A stretch of DNA of 64,000 bases from contig OY855915.1 in assembly GCA_963693305.1 (NCBI GenBank), positions 8,383,607-8,447,606 of the forward strand, given 5' to 3'. The translations under genes and the position numbers were made by a program. Below, in pieces: positions 1 to 12,352 of this stretch. Under the pieces are notes generated by a model, which saw nothing but the letters and a program-made list of their open reading frames with translations, did not search any database and had not been told where the DNA came from. The number at the start of each line of letters is the position of its first letter. Position 1 is the stretch's first letter. This stretch comes from Meandrina meandrites (lineage: Eukaryota > Cnidaria > Anthozoa > Scleractinia > Meandrinidae).

Positions 1-799
1 AGTATAAAAGGTCGGGAAGCGTGAGGTTGAGACACCCCCCTGTCCCCCTCCCCCCTCTTTAATAAGCGGCTGACACGGCATGAAGCTGTTGTTTAGAAAG
101 CTATATGAAGGTAAATTTACTCGCTGAGATTAATTTAAATCATGCATGTCAGTTAAGGTTAAAACTGTTTTATTGCAGAGTTCTAATTAAAAATGATTTA
201 ACAATAAAAAATATTCAGGTTGCACTAAGCTGTAACATCTATCTCTTCTCAAAGGCTTTCAAATAGTTATACATTATTTCACTGCTATTCTATGCTCTCC
301 CGATTTATAATAAAAATCTTTCTAGGAATATCTTCCGCTAATCTGCATTTAGCGATCAGTGAAACATGTTACATATTTTTAACTTTTTTTTTTCTAAAAA
401 GGTATTGTAAAATGCTACAACCAAAAATTAATCTTTTGGCATTTTTCTGCACTTGTGATAGCGACTTTGGCTTACTTTCTATTTTCCATCTGAGTGCCAG
501 CACGCTTTTCATCGTCTTTACGTGATTCGGTTGACAGTAAGCTTAGTAATGATCTTATGGTTTCCTAGCAATTAAGTGATGTTTCTACCACGCCTTAGGG
601 TAATTTCGAACGAACCTCTTTTAAGCGGCCACTTACCATTTCTACAAAGATGGCCGCTTAACTGCTGGGATCGACTGTATCGCCATATGGAAATTTTACG
701 TCATACAACTAAAGACCTGAAAATTCACAATATTGTCATTTCAGAGACCACACATTTCAAAACAGAGCTATAAACTGCAAAAACTGAAGATTGAAACAT
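1..799. other. 3' flank of the TRIM pseudogene; no gene seen
   Basis: AT-rich sequence with no convincing coding region. The part near 340-410 and the last 110 bases (about 684-799) are recognisably related to 28413-28440 and 28905-29002, the 3' flank of the intact TRIM gene, so this is duplicated 3'UTR and flank. The stretch around 235-262 corresponds to the uninterrupted target of the 11.7-kb element found in unit B. A homopyrimidine run near 33-58 is low-complexity only. Confidence 0.6.
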
Positions 800-3005
800 C
801 TACTTCAATATGTATACTTTGTTAGCTCTTACGCTAGTCACGAGAATACGTCCATCTGGTGCTGTTGCTATTCCAACAGGATCTGGTAAATGAGTGAGAG
901 TTTTGCCTGTGAAGCGACCGTCTAACGTAAATTGCTGTACTCGGTTATTGTTCCAATCACATACCAGAAGGTTACTGGACCTGTCTACAAGCATGCTCCA
1001 CGACAAGTTAAATTGTCCGTCTTGATTCCCTTGTGTTCCAAACTTGTATAAGAAAGTTCCTGATTGATCATAAACTTTAATGCAGTTATTGACTGTATCA
1101 GATACGAGAAAAATGTTTTTATGAGAAATGCAGCTTCTTGGGCAGTTGAGTTTCTCTGGGCCGCTGTCTCCAAATATGAAAATAGGTTTTCCTTCCTTTG
1201 ACAACTCATGTATCCTACGATTGCTCCACTCGGTTACAACAATGCGTCCTTCATTATCCATATAAACATCAACTGGTTTATCAAACTGTCCTTTTCCTGC
1301 ACCATGTCTTCCAAAGCTTTTGACAAAAGTTCCTGTCTGGATATTTATGTGTTGTATTCTATTATTCAATTGATCTGCAATTAGAATCTCGTTGTCGTTT
1401 AAAAATGAAACACCAGCTGGGTACATCAATTGTACAGAACTTGATCCTTGGTGGCCAATTTTCCTTAAACAGTTGCCATCTTCATCGAATACATAAACGC
1501 ACTGTCCTTTGTTATCTATAACCACCATCTTGCCTTCCGCGTTGACAGCGATTCCATGTAATCCTTGGAGGACGTGTTCTTGGAGGAATTTTAAGTCTAA
1601 CTCACCGACTACAAGAATTTCACGTTCTTTCACCTGCATAGTAAAAGGACAGGTCGCAAGTTTATCGCCATTGATCTTTACTTCAATGCTGTAGGCGCCC
1701 GGTACTTTCGGAGTAAATTTCAGCTGAAGATTACCGTCTTCTTTCTCACTAACCATCAAATTTGTTACATATTTAGCGGGTTCTATCAGAAATTCAACTT
1801 GATCTTTCAAATCAGCCTGGTAACTCATCTGCCCTTCAGATGTTTTGGGGCGTAACGTTAATTGTGCTTCTACGCCAGCTTGAAAAATTTGAACCAGTCC
1901 TTCAAGCGTTGATCGATTTGCGTCTGCCATGGTCTCGATAAAACCAAATTTCAAGGCATCTACGGAAGCCGCTCTAAATTTAATGACTGGGGGACAGTTT
2001 TGTTTAGGAGCTTCAACCGTGCGAAGCTCTTCGAATCGATGCTTCAACGTTTCCTTGTTCCGCATGATATTCGAGCTTGAGCTTCTCTGTGCCAGATTAT
2101 TCGCAAACTCAACCGCTTGTTTCATTTGTTTGACTAGGGACTGCGCTTCTTGCATAGCCGAGTTCATTTTTTCGAGTCTCGTCACGCGTGTAGTCTCAAG
2201 TGATACAGTCGCTTCTCGCTCGCGCTTTCGAATCTCGGTAATCATCTGTTCAGCAGCTTGCGAGACTCCAAGTTTAGCAATTTCAACATTTCTTTCCAGC
2301 TCAGATATCGTTTCTTTAAATTGTTGAATGACTTCACTAAACTCGCTTATCTTTTCCTTCATCATTATCAGCGCCCGACATGATGTTGGGTTTCTCGTCA
2401 TGGGCTGCTTTGTCGAGTAAATCGATCTCGTGATTTCGGTGATCCGGCGTGAATATGCACATTTGGCAAACACAAGCTTGACACGAAAAGCAGAAAAATC
2501 TCGTGATTTCTTTCTCGTGGAACTGCTGTGAGCAAAACGGTTGTCGCTTCAGCAAGGCTTCGTAATCTTCTGCCTTTAACTCCTTTACTGGTGTGACTTT
2601 GTGCCCTTCGAACGATGCCTTTAACATTTCGTGTGCGTTGTAACAGTCTGGACACATAAATCGTCCACAGTCAAAACAATAGCACATCTGGGAGTTGGTT
2701 TTCCTACATTGGGAACAAGTAATGTTAATTCCTTCGTCATTCGGTCGAACAGCAAGCAGACTCGACAAACTGTTGTGGAAAAAACTTCTTGGCAAACTTT
2801 TGAAGCTATCTTCTTCGGGTAAATCGATTTGAAATTGACACTCCGGACAGCGGAACTTTCATTCTCCGAGGTTTGCTTTCGCATGATTCGACAGACACTC
2901 ACAACAAAATGTGTGAAGACATGATATAGTCTTAGGCTCGCTGTAGATATCGCGACAAATCGAGCAAGTGAGGTGTTGCTTGAGGTTTTTCAAAAGGGAC
3001 TCCAT
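800..3005 (-). pseudogene. TRIM-NHL gene, unit A copy, broken by a stop and a frameshift
   Basis: This is the duplicate of the intact TRIM-NHL gene at 29003-31213 and aligns with it along its whole length without introns. The start codon is at 3003-3005 and opens with the same residues (MESLLKNLKQHLTC). A TGA at 2859-2861 interrupts the RING finger where the intact copy has a Gly codon; flanking lengths are unchanged, so this is a substitution. Around 2357-2372 one extra base shifts the frame at the start of the coiled coil. Downstream, coiled coil, filamin-type repeat and six NHL blades stay open as one frame to the stop at 800. A three-codon in-frame deletion lies near 1925. It cannot make a full TRIM protein; a RING-less product starting inside is possible but unproven. 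The long open remainder suggests recent inactivation or some remaining constraint. Confidence 0.85.
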
Positions 3006-3706
3006 CGCGAGGCGTCGTTCTGTTAAATTAATGAAACACAACTACCTTAAGATGTATTTAAGTTTCTGAGAAAACCGTGTTGATTAACGTCGCATCTGTC
3101 TGCTTGTGCCCAATCAGAAGCTCTCGAGTTTAACCTCAGGTCTCTCAGACTATCTATATTTCAAATGTTATATCCATCGTAGCGTGGTTAAACCTTTTGT
3201 CAACTGAATTATTTATCTATTTGAAATCTTTTTCGTGATCGCGCGCGCGACGTCGGCCGGCAATCGCCGGCCTGAAGATATTATTTTCAGATTCCGAGAA
3301 ACAGAACTGGTTAACATCACGTCTAGTTGTTTTTGGCAATCAAATTTCAGAAGGTTAGCTGACCTCCATTGTAACATAAGACTGTTAATGCTCTGTTGCC
3401 CAAATCCAAATGTGCTATTGTTGTCTGCATCGAGACGTTACGTTGTTTTGATACGATCATACGGATTTTTGCGGTAGAAATTCGAGTTTGAAATGTACAC
3501 AACTCTGATTTTGCTTCTGGAAACCAAGTTGCAGAAAAAAAAAACATATTGATGTCCTATGAGCCACTGTATTACGATTGAGCTATTTTAATACTGTATT
3601 GCGAGGCATGAAGTTGAAGTAAAGCCAACAGCCTATATTTTTATTTATTATATGACTAGCTAGGTGAGCGGTCAAGATGAAGCGAATCTCGTGCTCTGAT
3701 TGGCTA

Positions 3707-3744
3707 CCCGAGCGGTCAAGATGGAGCCATCTTGACCGCTCGGG
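3707..3744. repeat. Short perfect palindrome
   Basis: The arms read CCCGAGCGGTCAAGATGG and its reverse complement with almost no loop. A partial third copy of the arm (GAGCGGTCAAGATG) lies just upstream at 3665-3678. The motif GGTCAAGATGG also occurs in the arms of the foldback at 12204-12352, which ties the two together as one repeat family. Confidence 0.8.
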
Positions 3745-4040
3745 ATCGCCCGCTGTGTTCCTGCAAGCGAAACAACTTTTTAAACCGTCGCTAGTCAGGG
3801 GCACCCAACCACCGAATCTTTCCAAAGACGTCAGAAGTGTCGTAAATGGATTTCTCTATGTTCTAGAATGCTTTTTAGTTAATTCTAGGGTCCTTTTTTG
3901 AGTCATCCGGAAGTTTTAGCTATCCTGATGGATCTTGTCGAAAGTTCGAGGACACTGAGAGACCATATTTTCACTAGAAAATTTTAGGGGAAGTTTTTCG
4001 TTATACGTGTGCCTATCGAAATTTCGCGAAAATACTTAGC

Positions 4041-4130
4041 TCTTATTAACCGAGCAGGAGGTCTGTATGGGAGAATCTTGACCGAGGTTAAGATTCTCCC
4101 ATACAGACCGACTAAGCTCGGTTAATAAGA
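4041..4130. repeat. Foldback (inverted repeat)
   Basis: The left arm begins TCTTATTAACCGAGC and includes GTCTGTATGGGAGAATCTT; the right arm is its reverse complement with few mismatches. The centre (GACCGAGGTTAAG) overlaps both arms. It is one of several such palindromes in unit A. Confidence 0.85.
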
Positions 4131-4450
4131 TGTTTATTATATGGCCAAACTAGACAACTTTTCAGCTGAAAAATTCGCTTCGGTTCGCCATACTCGCTAA
4201 CATGTTGCTAGCGAACGGCGATCGCGGAAAAATTAGAACAAGAGAAGGTCGATATCACCGGCAGATATGTTTTCAACTTCTCTAGCCTCTTTAATCGACT
4301 GACAGAATATTCTTACGGGTATTTTAGTTGCTTTTAATCGTGTTTATTGCTTTTAACTTCCCACCTTGCAATTACTTCGCATATTCGTTTCTAGTTCGCA
4401 TATTCGTTTCTAATTAATTAATTAATTAATCTTGTTTTTGTTTTCTTTCC

Positions 4451-7400
4451 TTGATTATTCTTGCACTTTGTCCATTTTTACGCTATAGTTCTTGCCATTT
4501 ATTGCTAGTTAGATTCTCTATAATGTGTTTTTCGCAGGGTCCCGCCCCTGTGAAAAATATATGCAAGCTAAGTTGCTGGAACGTCAGTGGCTTAAAAAAC
4601 TCGGCTTTCGGATATAAATTGAATGATCCTGATTTCTTAAACCAAATCAACGAGTGTCACATTATCAGTTTATCTGAAGTATGGGGATGTGACGACATAG
4701 ATGTACCCGATTTCAAAATTGTAGCAATGAGTCCTCCAATGAAAAGAAACACAAAAAGACCTGGAAGATGCTCAGGGGGGATCTTAGTTGCAGTTAAAAA
4801 CTTTTTAACACCATATGTCGAACTTGTGAAACAAACCCCTAATTACATTTGGTGTCGAATAGCTTCTAACCTATTTCAAACAGACAAAGACATACTATTA
4901 TGTTCGGTCTACATTCCACCAAGAGACTCACCTTATTTCGACCCAGACATCTTCACCAATCTCGAAAATGATATTAATAACCTAAAGAACGATTATTCGA
5001 TTGTACTAATGGGTGATTTTAATGCCCGTACTGGAACAGAAAATGATTTTATAGTCGAAGGACTTAATGATTTTATACCACACGACAATTTTCCCTTACC
5101 AAGACAAGTACCAAACAGGTATAGTTTTGATGGCCACATAAATGAACATGGTAAAACCCTAATCGAAATATGCAAATCATTAGACTTAAGAATACTGAAC
5201 GGCCGTTGCAAGGGCGACTCTCTTGGAAAAATAACATTTCACGGAAGTCAAGGAATAAGCACAGTTGACTACATCATAACAGATCATGAGACAATGAACA
5301 TCTTTCAGAATTTTGTGGTCCGTCACCCCTCCCCGTTTTCGGACCATTGCCAGTTAGTTTCCTGGATAAAAGTTAAGGACTCCCTCACGCTTAAGGAGAA
5401 CACAAAACCAACGGAAACTCTCTTCAACCTACCGAGACAATATAAATGGAATCCAGATTCTAAAGAAAAATTTATTTCAGCTCTACAGTCTACTGAAGTG
5501 CAAAACATGATCTCTGTTTTTGAAAAAGAAAATTTAACTCAAATAGGTGACATTAACAAGGCTGTAGATAAATTTACAAAGATAATAGATGCTGCTGCAA
5601 AGAAATCATTACAACCTGTTCTGGACAAAAAGAAGTTCGTTAGACATCGACAATCACAAGTCTGGTTTGATAAAGATTGCAAAAATTTACGAAAACGTTT
5701 GAGACGTATTTCGAACAAAAAGCAGACGTATCCTCATGATGAAGAGACGAGGCAAGAATATTTAACGGTAAAACGACAATATAAATCCATGTTACAACAT
5801 AAAAGGCAAAGATACCAAGATACTCAAATACAAGAACTCGTCAAAACAAATGACCCCACACAATTTTGGTCCACTTTAAAAACCATGTCAAAATCGGCTT
5901 CCAATACAGCTGATTCAAATGTCCCTGTAGACGAACTGTTAACACACTTCCAACAACTACACTCTGCTCCAAGTGAAGAAACCTTTTCCAAAACACAGGA
6001 GACTGTTATAGAAGAACTAAAACATAAACAACAGTCTCTATTGCATTATAATGAACTTGACAATCCTTTTACGGAGAGTGAAATAAGAAACGGCATTAAA
6101 AAACTAAAGAACAAGAAGGCGGCTGGTACAGACCGAATACGAAATGAAATGTTAAAAAGTGGCGGTCTCCTATTGATAACCTCACTGAAAAGACTCTTTA
6201 ATCTTATTCTTGATGCAGGAATGTTTCCTGATTGTTGGTCCATGGGACTGATTACACCTATCTTTAAATCAGGGGAAAAGTCAAATCCAACTAATTACAG
6301 GGGCATCTGCGTGACTAGTTGCCTTGGAAAACTTTTTACAGCCCTTTTAAATAATAGACTACAAAATCTCACCAAAAACAAAAATCTATTACATCCCTCA
6401 CAAATTGGTTTCATAGAGGGATTTCGGACATCGGATCACATTTTCTCTTTACGAACTCTTATTGACAAATATGTAACTAATGCAAATAAGGGAAAATTAT
6501 TTTGCTGTTTTGTTGATTTTCAAAAAGCTTTTGACTCTATATGGCATGATGGTTTACTTTCAAAGCTGATTACCTATAAACTAGGTGGACACTTTTATCA
6601 ACTGATTTCAGACATGTACTCTAGATCCAAATGCGCCATAAAATGCGGAAATCGTAGGACCCAATTCTTTAATTACAACAGGGGTGTAAGACAAGGATGT
6701 ATTCTGTCTCCTCTACTATTCAATCTATATTTAAACGACTTTCCTTTTACTCTAGATAACTCTCGTGATACAGACACAATTACCCTACCAAATGGGGATC
6801 CACTTAATTGTTTATTTTATGCAGATGATCTAGTCCTTATATCTCAAAGTGCTTCAGGTCTTCAAAAGCAAATCGACAAACTCCAAAATTACGTACAAAA
6901 ATGGCTGTTGAAAATAAATCTTCGGAAAACAAAAGTTTTAATTTTTCAAAAGCAGAACCGTAAAAGCACCCGGGAAAAATATTCTTTCTTTTTAAATGGA
7001 AACCAAATTATTAATACCCCAGATTACACCTACCTGGGAACAATATTTAGCTCGAATGGGAGTTTCACCTCCTCAAAAAAGAGTTTAGTCGAAAAATCTA
7101 GACGTTCAGTATTTGCATTCAAAAGGTATATTGAATTCAACAAACTCTCTATATCCAAATGTAATTTCTTATTTAATGCTGTCTTTCTACCCGTTCTTTT
7201 ATATGGTTCAGAAATATGGGGGGCATATGATAGCCTCAATCTTAACAAATGGGAGAAAGATCCTATCGAACGCTTTCACTCGCAATTTTACAAATCTTAT
7301 CTTTGCCTTAATAGAAGAGCATCGAATGTCGCAGCAAGAAATGAAACCGGAAGACTCCCTCTCAAACTAACTATTTTCTCTAATACACTCAAGTTTTGGC

Positions 7401-8098
7401 TTCACTTACTAAACCTTCCGACTTCAAGCGTTGCCAGACAATGCCTTCAAATTTCAACTCAACTGGCAGACTCTGGAAAAAAATGCTTTATGCTCTCCAT
7501 CTATGATATACTTAAACAATATGGTACCGATTTCTCTACTGATCTTCAAACTATGATTGATACAAAAGGAGATAGATTAAAAACTAAACAGTGTCAATCC
7601 AAAATAATCGAAAACTTTAAAACTGGTTTAGAAATGCATCAACATGAATTGATTAGATGTAACAAAAAACTAAAATTTTACTCTACTTTCAAAACAGATG
7701 TTACTCCCTCTAACTCACTAGAACTAATTACAAATCTTAAACATCGTCGGGCAGTAGCAAAACTTAGAGTTGGCAACCATAACCTACGAATTGAAACTGG
7801 TAGACATTCTTATCCTAAACTTCCTGAGCATCTGAGAATCTGTCAAAACTGCAGCTCAAATGAAATTGAAAACGAAGAACATTTTGTACTTAATTGTAGT
7901 AAATATGATACAATTAGAAAATCTCTAATAGACTACATTGTTAGAAATTATTCTGATTTTAGTTCTTTAGATGCCAATCAAAAAATTACATTTCTCTTTA
8001 ATAATATAGATGCCTTTCTCTGTAAAAAATTAGGTTACTTCATTCATGAAGCTTTTGCACTAAGAAATGAATCGACAATCGCAACAATTGTCAATTAG
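4451..8098 (+). mobile_element. Non-LTR retrotransposon ORF: APE endonuclease plus reverse transcriptase, intact
   Basis: One uninterrupted frame of 1215 codons; the likelier start is the Met at 4523, just before the endonuclease. Residues about 35-300 form an APE-type endonuclease with the expected blocks (LSEVWG, SVYIPP, LMGDFNARTG, STVDYIITD, SDHCQLV). Residues about 535-800 form the reverse transcriptase, with the blocks NYRGICVTSCLGKLF, FVDFQKAFDSIWHDG, GVRQGCILSPLLFNLYL and the catalytic FYADD. The C-terminal part carries a Cys/His cluster (CQNCSS, then HFVLNC) typical of many LINEs. No ORF1 with zinc knuckles was found upstream. No stop or frameshift breaks the frame, so the insertion is young. 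Clade is not settled; a single ORF with a trinucleotide tail fits I- or RTE-like groups as well as others. Confidence 0.95.
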
Positions 8099-8240
8099 TT
8101 GATCCTATTACTTGTCCTTACATATCTTTAGATGTAATTCGTATTATTATTATCATTATTTTCCTATACTTTTGCAATACCATTTGTAATTGGGAATGCA
8201 AATAAAGTGTGTTGTTGTTGTTGTTGTTGTTGTTGTTGGT
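8099..8240 (+). mobile_element. Retrotransposon 3'UTR with AATAAA and (GTT)n tail
   Basis: Directly after the stop codon is about 110 bases of AT-rich sequence containing AATAAA near 8200, then a pure (TTG)n run at about 8208-8237. Non-LTR elements of several clades end in such trinucleotide runs instead of poly(A), so this marks the 3' end of the element. Confidence 0.85.
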
Positions 8241-9183
8241 GTTTTGATTTCGCGCCTGTGAACTGAACGAAAATTTGCCAAAGTTTGCTCGTTCTTGTTA
8301 ACCTTTTTTCGCGTCAATAATCGACAGTGCCTTCCCTAAAACCACACAAATACCACAAAAATGCCATAGTTGACTCAACTATGTAAAACTGAAGGGATTG
8401 ATGCGAAATGTTTAATTAAAAATACTTGTCCAGAGCGACCGGACGAAGAAGAAAAACAGCAAATAATTTACGGGAGGACCAGAAAGCTGACACAATTCCA
8501 TTCAGTGCTCAACGTAAAAATAGGTTCAGCACTTCAGTTAAGTTTGTTACCTTTCAATCTATCTTGATCTTGTCCTTTTATACTTCAATACACTTCATCG
8601 AATCTGAGTGCAATTTCGTTTCAGCATAATATAATGTAGTAGTCTTGATGACAGCTGTGGAGCCATAAACAAGGACAATATGTAAACACTTGCTTCACTT
8701 GTCTTGCACAAGGCGTATAATTTCCAGAAAAGCTATTGCTTTAGATCTTCCCGTAAACCTTAATTGTTGTCACAATTTTCCAGGATGAAAAGACGATTTA
8801 GGAAGAGATTGCCCGAGGAAAATCTTCAGAAGAAAACTCTCTCGCTTGCTTTCCTCGCGTGTTTCATTCAACTCAAGAAGTGAACACCGCGCCACAAATT
8901 TTTCCCGCCTCCTCATACTATCACTTCGTTTACATCAAAATGAAATGTCCAGTTGATTTATGACCATTTATACTAAAGAAGAATTTTTTTTAGCAGAAAA
9001 AAGTCCACGTTTTTGCATTTTTTTTTTTGTAAACTTCTCAACGTAAGTGCAACCGCCTCCAACCGGTCTAGATGCCGGTCTAGATGGGAAAATCTAGACC
9101 GCGGTCAATATCGATTTTAGCCAATCAAATTCGCGAATTTGGTAGTTCCCAGTCTTTGTGAGACACGGCCATATAATAATTAA

Positions 9184-9286
9184 CAATTAGATTATGAGCT
9201 CGAGATTTCTATGAGGTGATAGTTGATGAGGCCGCAGGCCGAATCAACTATCACCTCATAGAAATTGAGAGCGAATAATCTAATTG
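9184..9286. repeat. Foldback with ~45-bp arms
   Basis: The left arm starts CAATTAGATTATGAG and runs through TTTCTATGAGGTGATAGTTGAT. The right arm is its near-perfect reverse complement, ending TAATCTAATTG. The loop is GAGGCCGCAGGCCGAAT, itself a small GC-rich hairpin. Confidence 0.9.
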
Positions 9287-10098
9287 TTTTAGTAGAATTC
9301 TAACTGAAATAAACGCAAATAATGGTTTCTAATTATTTTTCTACGCATTATCGAACTATTAAACGCTTTAACAAAATCGCACGCATTGAATTGTCCTTGG
9401 TAAATTTGCAGTTGTTTACGCGCGTGCACCCGTTTTTCAATAATTTCAAGTTTTTAAAGTCAAGAAACCGCTAATGTCCTTCTTTTAGTCTTCTCGGGAA
9501 TTTTTTTACCCATTTACATCTAAACTTCCTTCCAAAACTTCGGAAAAACGATAAAAACGTCGCATTTTGTGGACGACCTTCGGCAACTGCACACTAATGG
9601 CTGATAGTGTTCAATAGCTCAGCCAATCACATTGCAGCATTTGCATTAGTGTACTAGTAGAATTCTACTAATAGGCATTAGTATAATTTCCACAGGTGAA
9701 TTCAATTCTGATTGGTCGAGAAGCTCGCACTATGACGTTTTAGTAGAAATCACCCGTGTACTCAGTCAGATCGACTGGCAAAACATTATTTAGTTCTCTT
9801 CTCACTGGAGCTAGTAATTTCGAGAGGATTCACACAATTGTTCAGAAGTCACCAACGATTAAACAAAGGTACCAGATGTATCTATCTTTTTCGTAGTGTT
9901 TGTTTTGTTCCGTTTTATTGCTAAAACCTGAGTGAAAATTACGATTTCAATCGAAGAATTAAACTGGTTTACACGTATGCAAGCGAGCACTTGTGTTTGT
10001 TGTTTTCGTGTTTTCTATTATTATTTTTCAGTTTTTGATATTCACCTGTGAAAATTATACTAAAACAATTATTCGCCTCAGGCTCAGTGATTATTTAT

Positions 10099-10282
10099 GG
10101 GTTAGAGACTGTTGTGAGTGTTTTGTTTACAAATACACGCACGCGCTGGCCGCACAATGAACGAGAAATTTTCAATACTGCACGAGGCGTAGCCGAGTGC
10201 AGTATTGAAAATTTCTCGTTCATTGTGCTGCCAGCAAGTGCGTGTATTTGTAAACAAAACACGAACTAACAGCCTCTAACCC
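10099..10282. repeat. Foldback with ~85-bp arms
   Basis: The arms begin GGGTTAGAGACTGTT and contain TGTTTACAAATACACGCA and GCACAATGAACGAGAAAT, each repeated in reverse complement on the other side. The loop is CGAGGCGTAGCCGAG, again a small GC-rich hairpin. The open frame across it is a by-product of the palindrome. Confidence 0.9.
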
Positions 10283-10682
10283 TTTTAATATACAATCTGA
10301 GTACACTGCACGCAATACACAATTTCGCGAACTTTGAACAAGAATTTTTAATAAATAGAATAAGAATTCAGTTCTATCTAAGTAGCACAAAATTATACTA
10401 GCGTAGTTTAAGAATATAGAAATCACAAAAAGCCGTAGATTAATTAAATATAAGTGAGGCTTAAAATCATTCACAAAATCGTTCATAAGTTCATATTTGT
10501 TCTTTCACTATTTCTGCAAATCTGTCAGCTGAAGCCATTGTCAATAATGCACGATTTTTATGCGTTATTGTCAATAACGCACTGTCGGAGTTTGCTGACG
10601 ACAGGTAAAGTAAAATCACGTGCTCGATTTTAACCAATTGCGTGCGTGGATTTTGGACAGTGAACGAAGATTGTATATTAAT

Positions 10683-10723
10683 GTTGAATAATCCCCTCGA
10701 CTTCGTCTCGGGGATTATTCAAC
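10683..10723. repeat. Short foldback with shared loop
   Basis: The arms are GTTGAATAATCC and its reverse complement. The loop is CCTCGACTTCGTCTCGG, identical to the loop of the unrelated-armed foldback at 12204-12352. A second small hairpin with loop ACTTCGCCTTCGGCG follows at about 10722-10757. Confidence 0.9.
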
Positions 10724-12203
10724 AATAATCACTTCGCCTTCGGCGAATAATTGTTAAATATAAATGTTTATCCGAATATTATAGGCATTAAACCTATTCA
10801 TCCGAAAACGTTATATTTCCGTTTTGATCTCACATTTGGTGACGAAACACCGCATATACTGTACAAGGACAAACACCTTTTCTTGTAGGTTTACGAGCGT
10901 TTCTAAACCGATCAAGGGATTGTTGTTGGCGTAGGAATCTTTTTACGGTCAAACCCGAATAATTTGATCGTTTTACATGCTCTGACCACAAAAATAACTT
11001 CTCCAATAATCTGATAAGTAGGCTAATGCCGAGCTCAATCACCTCAATTGCCTTTATCTTTCATTAGGTTCACGTACATTCCTGATTACCTCTAATGCTC
11101 ACCGAAACTTTTAGCAGCTTTTGGAATAATTAAGCTAAACGAAAATTTTAGAGAACAAACAAAACCGTCCGAAAATTATGGGACATGATAAAAGTGAGCA
11201 CATCAATTCCTAAAATTCTAGGGAAACTTTATGGTTTTCCGAAAAAGTCTAGAGCGTCGCTGGGAAAAAATTTCGAAATTCTTAGGCGACCTTCCAACCG
11301 AACAGATATTTTACCGAAATATTCCGTTGGGTGCCCTTGGCTAGTTGATCATGAAAAAGCTGTTCGTCGTAAATTTTCGCTATGAAACTATTTTCCGAAA
11401 TAACACAAAGATTTCCTGTCTATTTCTAGCGAAAGGAAGTCCGACAACAAGGAAATAGGTCTTGAAGCGAATGAGAGCAAACAAATTAAATTACAAATGT
11501 TAAATAACGAGTTTCGTGAATTTTATTCGCCGCAAAAACCGGCTAATACAAAAGTTAAAACGCAAAGCGACTTGAAGATATTGTATTAGTTTTGTTTGGC
11601 GGAAACGGAGAGACTGAAGTCAGTGACATACCTGAAGAATAAAGTACTCTGCAAACTTGTCGTTTGTGTAACATCTTCAAAAATGGAAGAAAGCGGACGG
11701 CACGGCGAACCTAACATCTTTTCACCGAAGCCTCTAACGTTCACGTGGAGTAAGGGTGGGTCGAGCATGTAGAATGATGTACAAAAGTTCAAGCTTCCCC
11801 CGTGAAGTGGTTAAGTCCCAAACGCTTTCAACAGTCACAATTTCAATATTCAGCTCGTATGTCACGGCAGGTTTGCAGCACTAAAGCGCCAGAAGCGAGC
11901 AAATACTCTGCAAAACGTCCAATAATCAAATGCTGGCGGCGGGATGGAATGGACAGTCTTCTTTTTACGCTTCAAACTCAACGTTGATTCGCAAATTTAA
12001 GCCATTTCAATATCCTTTTTAGGGCTAAAGTGAGGTGAATTTCGCTGTTGTCGTATTGTTTTACTTCGTCTCGATTCATTCAAGAATTTGACAGTCACTC
12101 ATTAAACTTTTAAACCAATGAAATGATTTAGCGTGCGCCATTGATTGTGCATGCAACTGGCTTTCTTTTCAGTGCTCGAAAAAAGTCATATAATAAATCC
12201 TTT

Positions 12204-12262
12204 ATTGACCAAGCTTGTTCGGTCAAGATGGCAGGATATTGGCCGAGTTCTTTTTTTGCGTG

Positions 12263-12295
<33 letters not shown>

Positions 12296-12352
12296 CACGC
12301 AAAAAAAGAACGAGGCCAATATCCCGCCATCTTGACCTCACGCTTGGTCAAT
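12204..12352. repeat. Foldback with ~65-bp arms and shared loop
   Basis: The arms begin ATTGACCAAGC and include GGTCAAGATGGC and TTTTTTTGCGTGTTTATGG. The right arm is the reverse complement with two or three mismatches. The loop CCTCGACTTCGTCTCGG matches that of the foldback at 10683-10723 base for base. Confidence 0.9.

Larger units (their letters stand above)
3006..4450. other. Upstream region of the TRIM pseudogene, foldbacks; no gene seen
   Basis: Positions 3006-3480 resemble the region upstream of the intact TRIM gene (31214-31770), for example the stretch 3300-3375 against 31585-31685. The duplication match ends near 3480. From there on, two palindromes (3707-3744 and 4041-4130) and AT-rich sequence lead into the retrotransposon. 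A short (TTAA)n run is at about 4411-4428. No coding exon could be supported. Confidence 0.6.
8241..12203. other. Gene-free stretch with several palindromes
   Basis: No exon or conserved domain could be recognised on either strand. The stretch is AT-rich and dominated by inverted repeats (9184-9286, 10099-10282, 10683-10723), plus short inverted motifs such as those at about 9070-9105 (GGTCTAGAT) and 9645-9690 (TACTAGTAGAATTCTACTA). It lies within the part of unit A that has no counterpart in unit B, so it probably arrived as mobile sequence or was lost from unit B. Confidence 0.6.

Noticed and set aside
2859..2861. TGA in the RING of the TRIM copy as a possible selenocysteine codon
   Set aside because: The intact copy has Gly there, no SECIS-like structure was seen, and a separate frameshift breaks the gene anyway.
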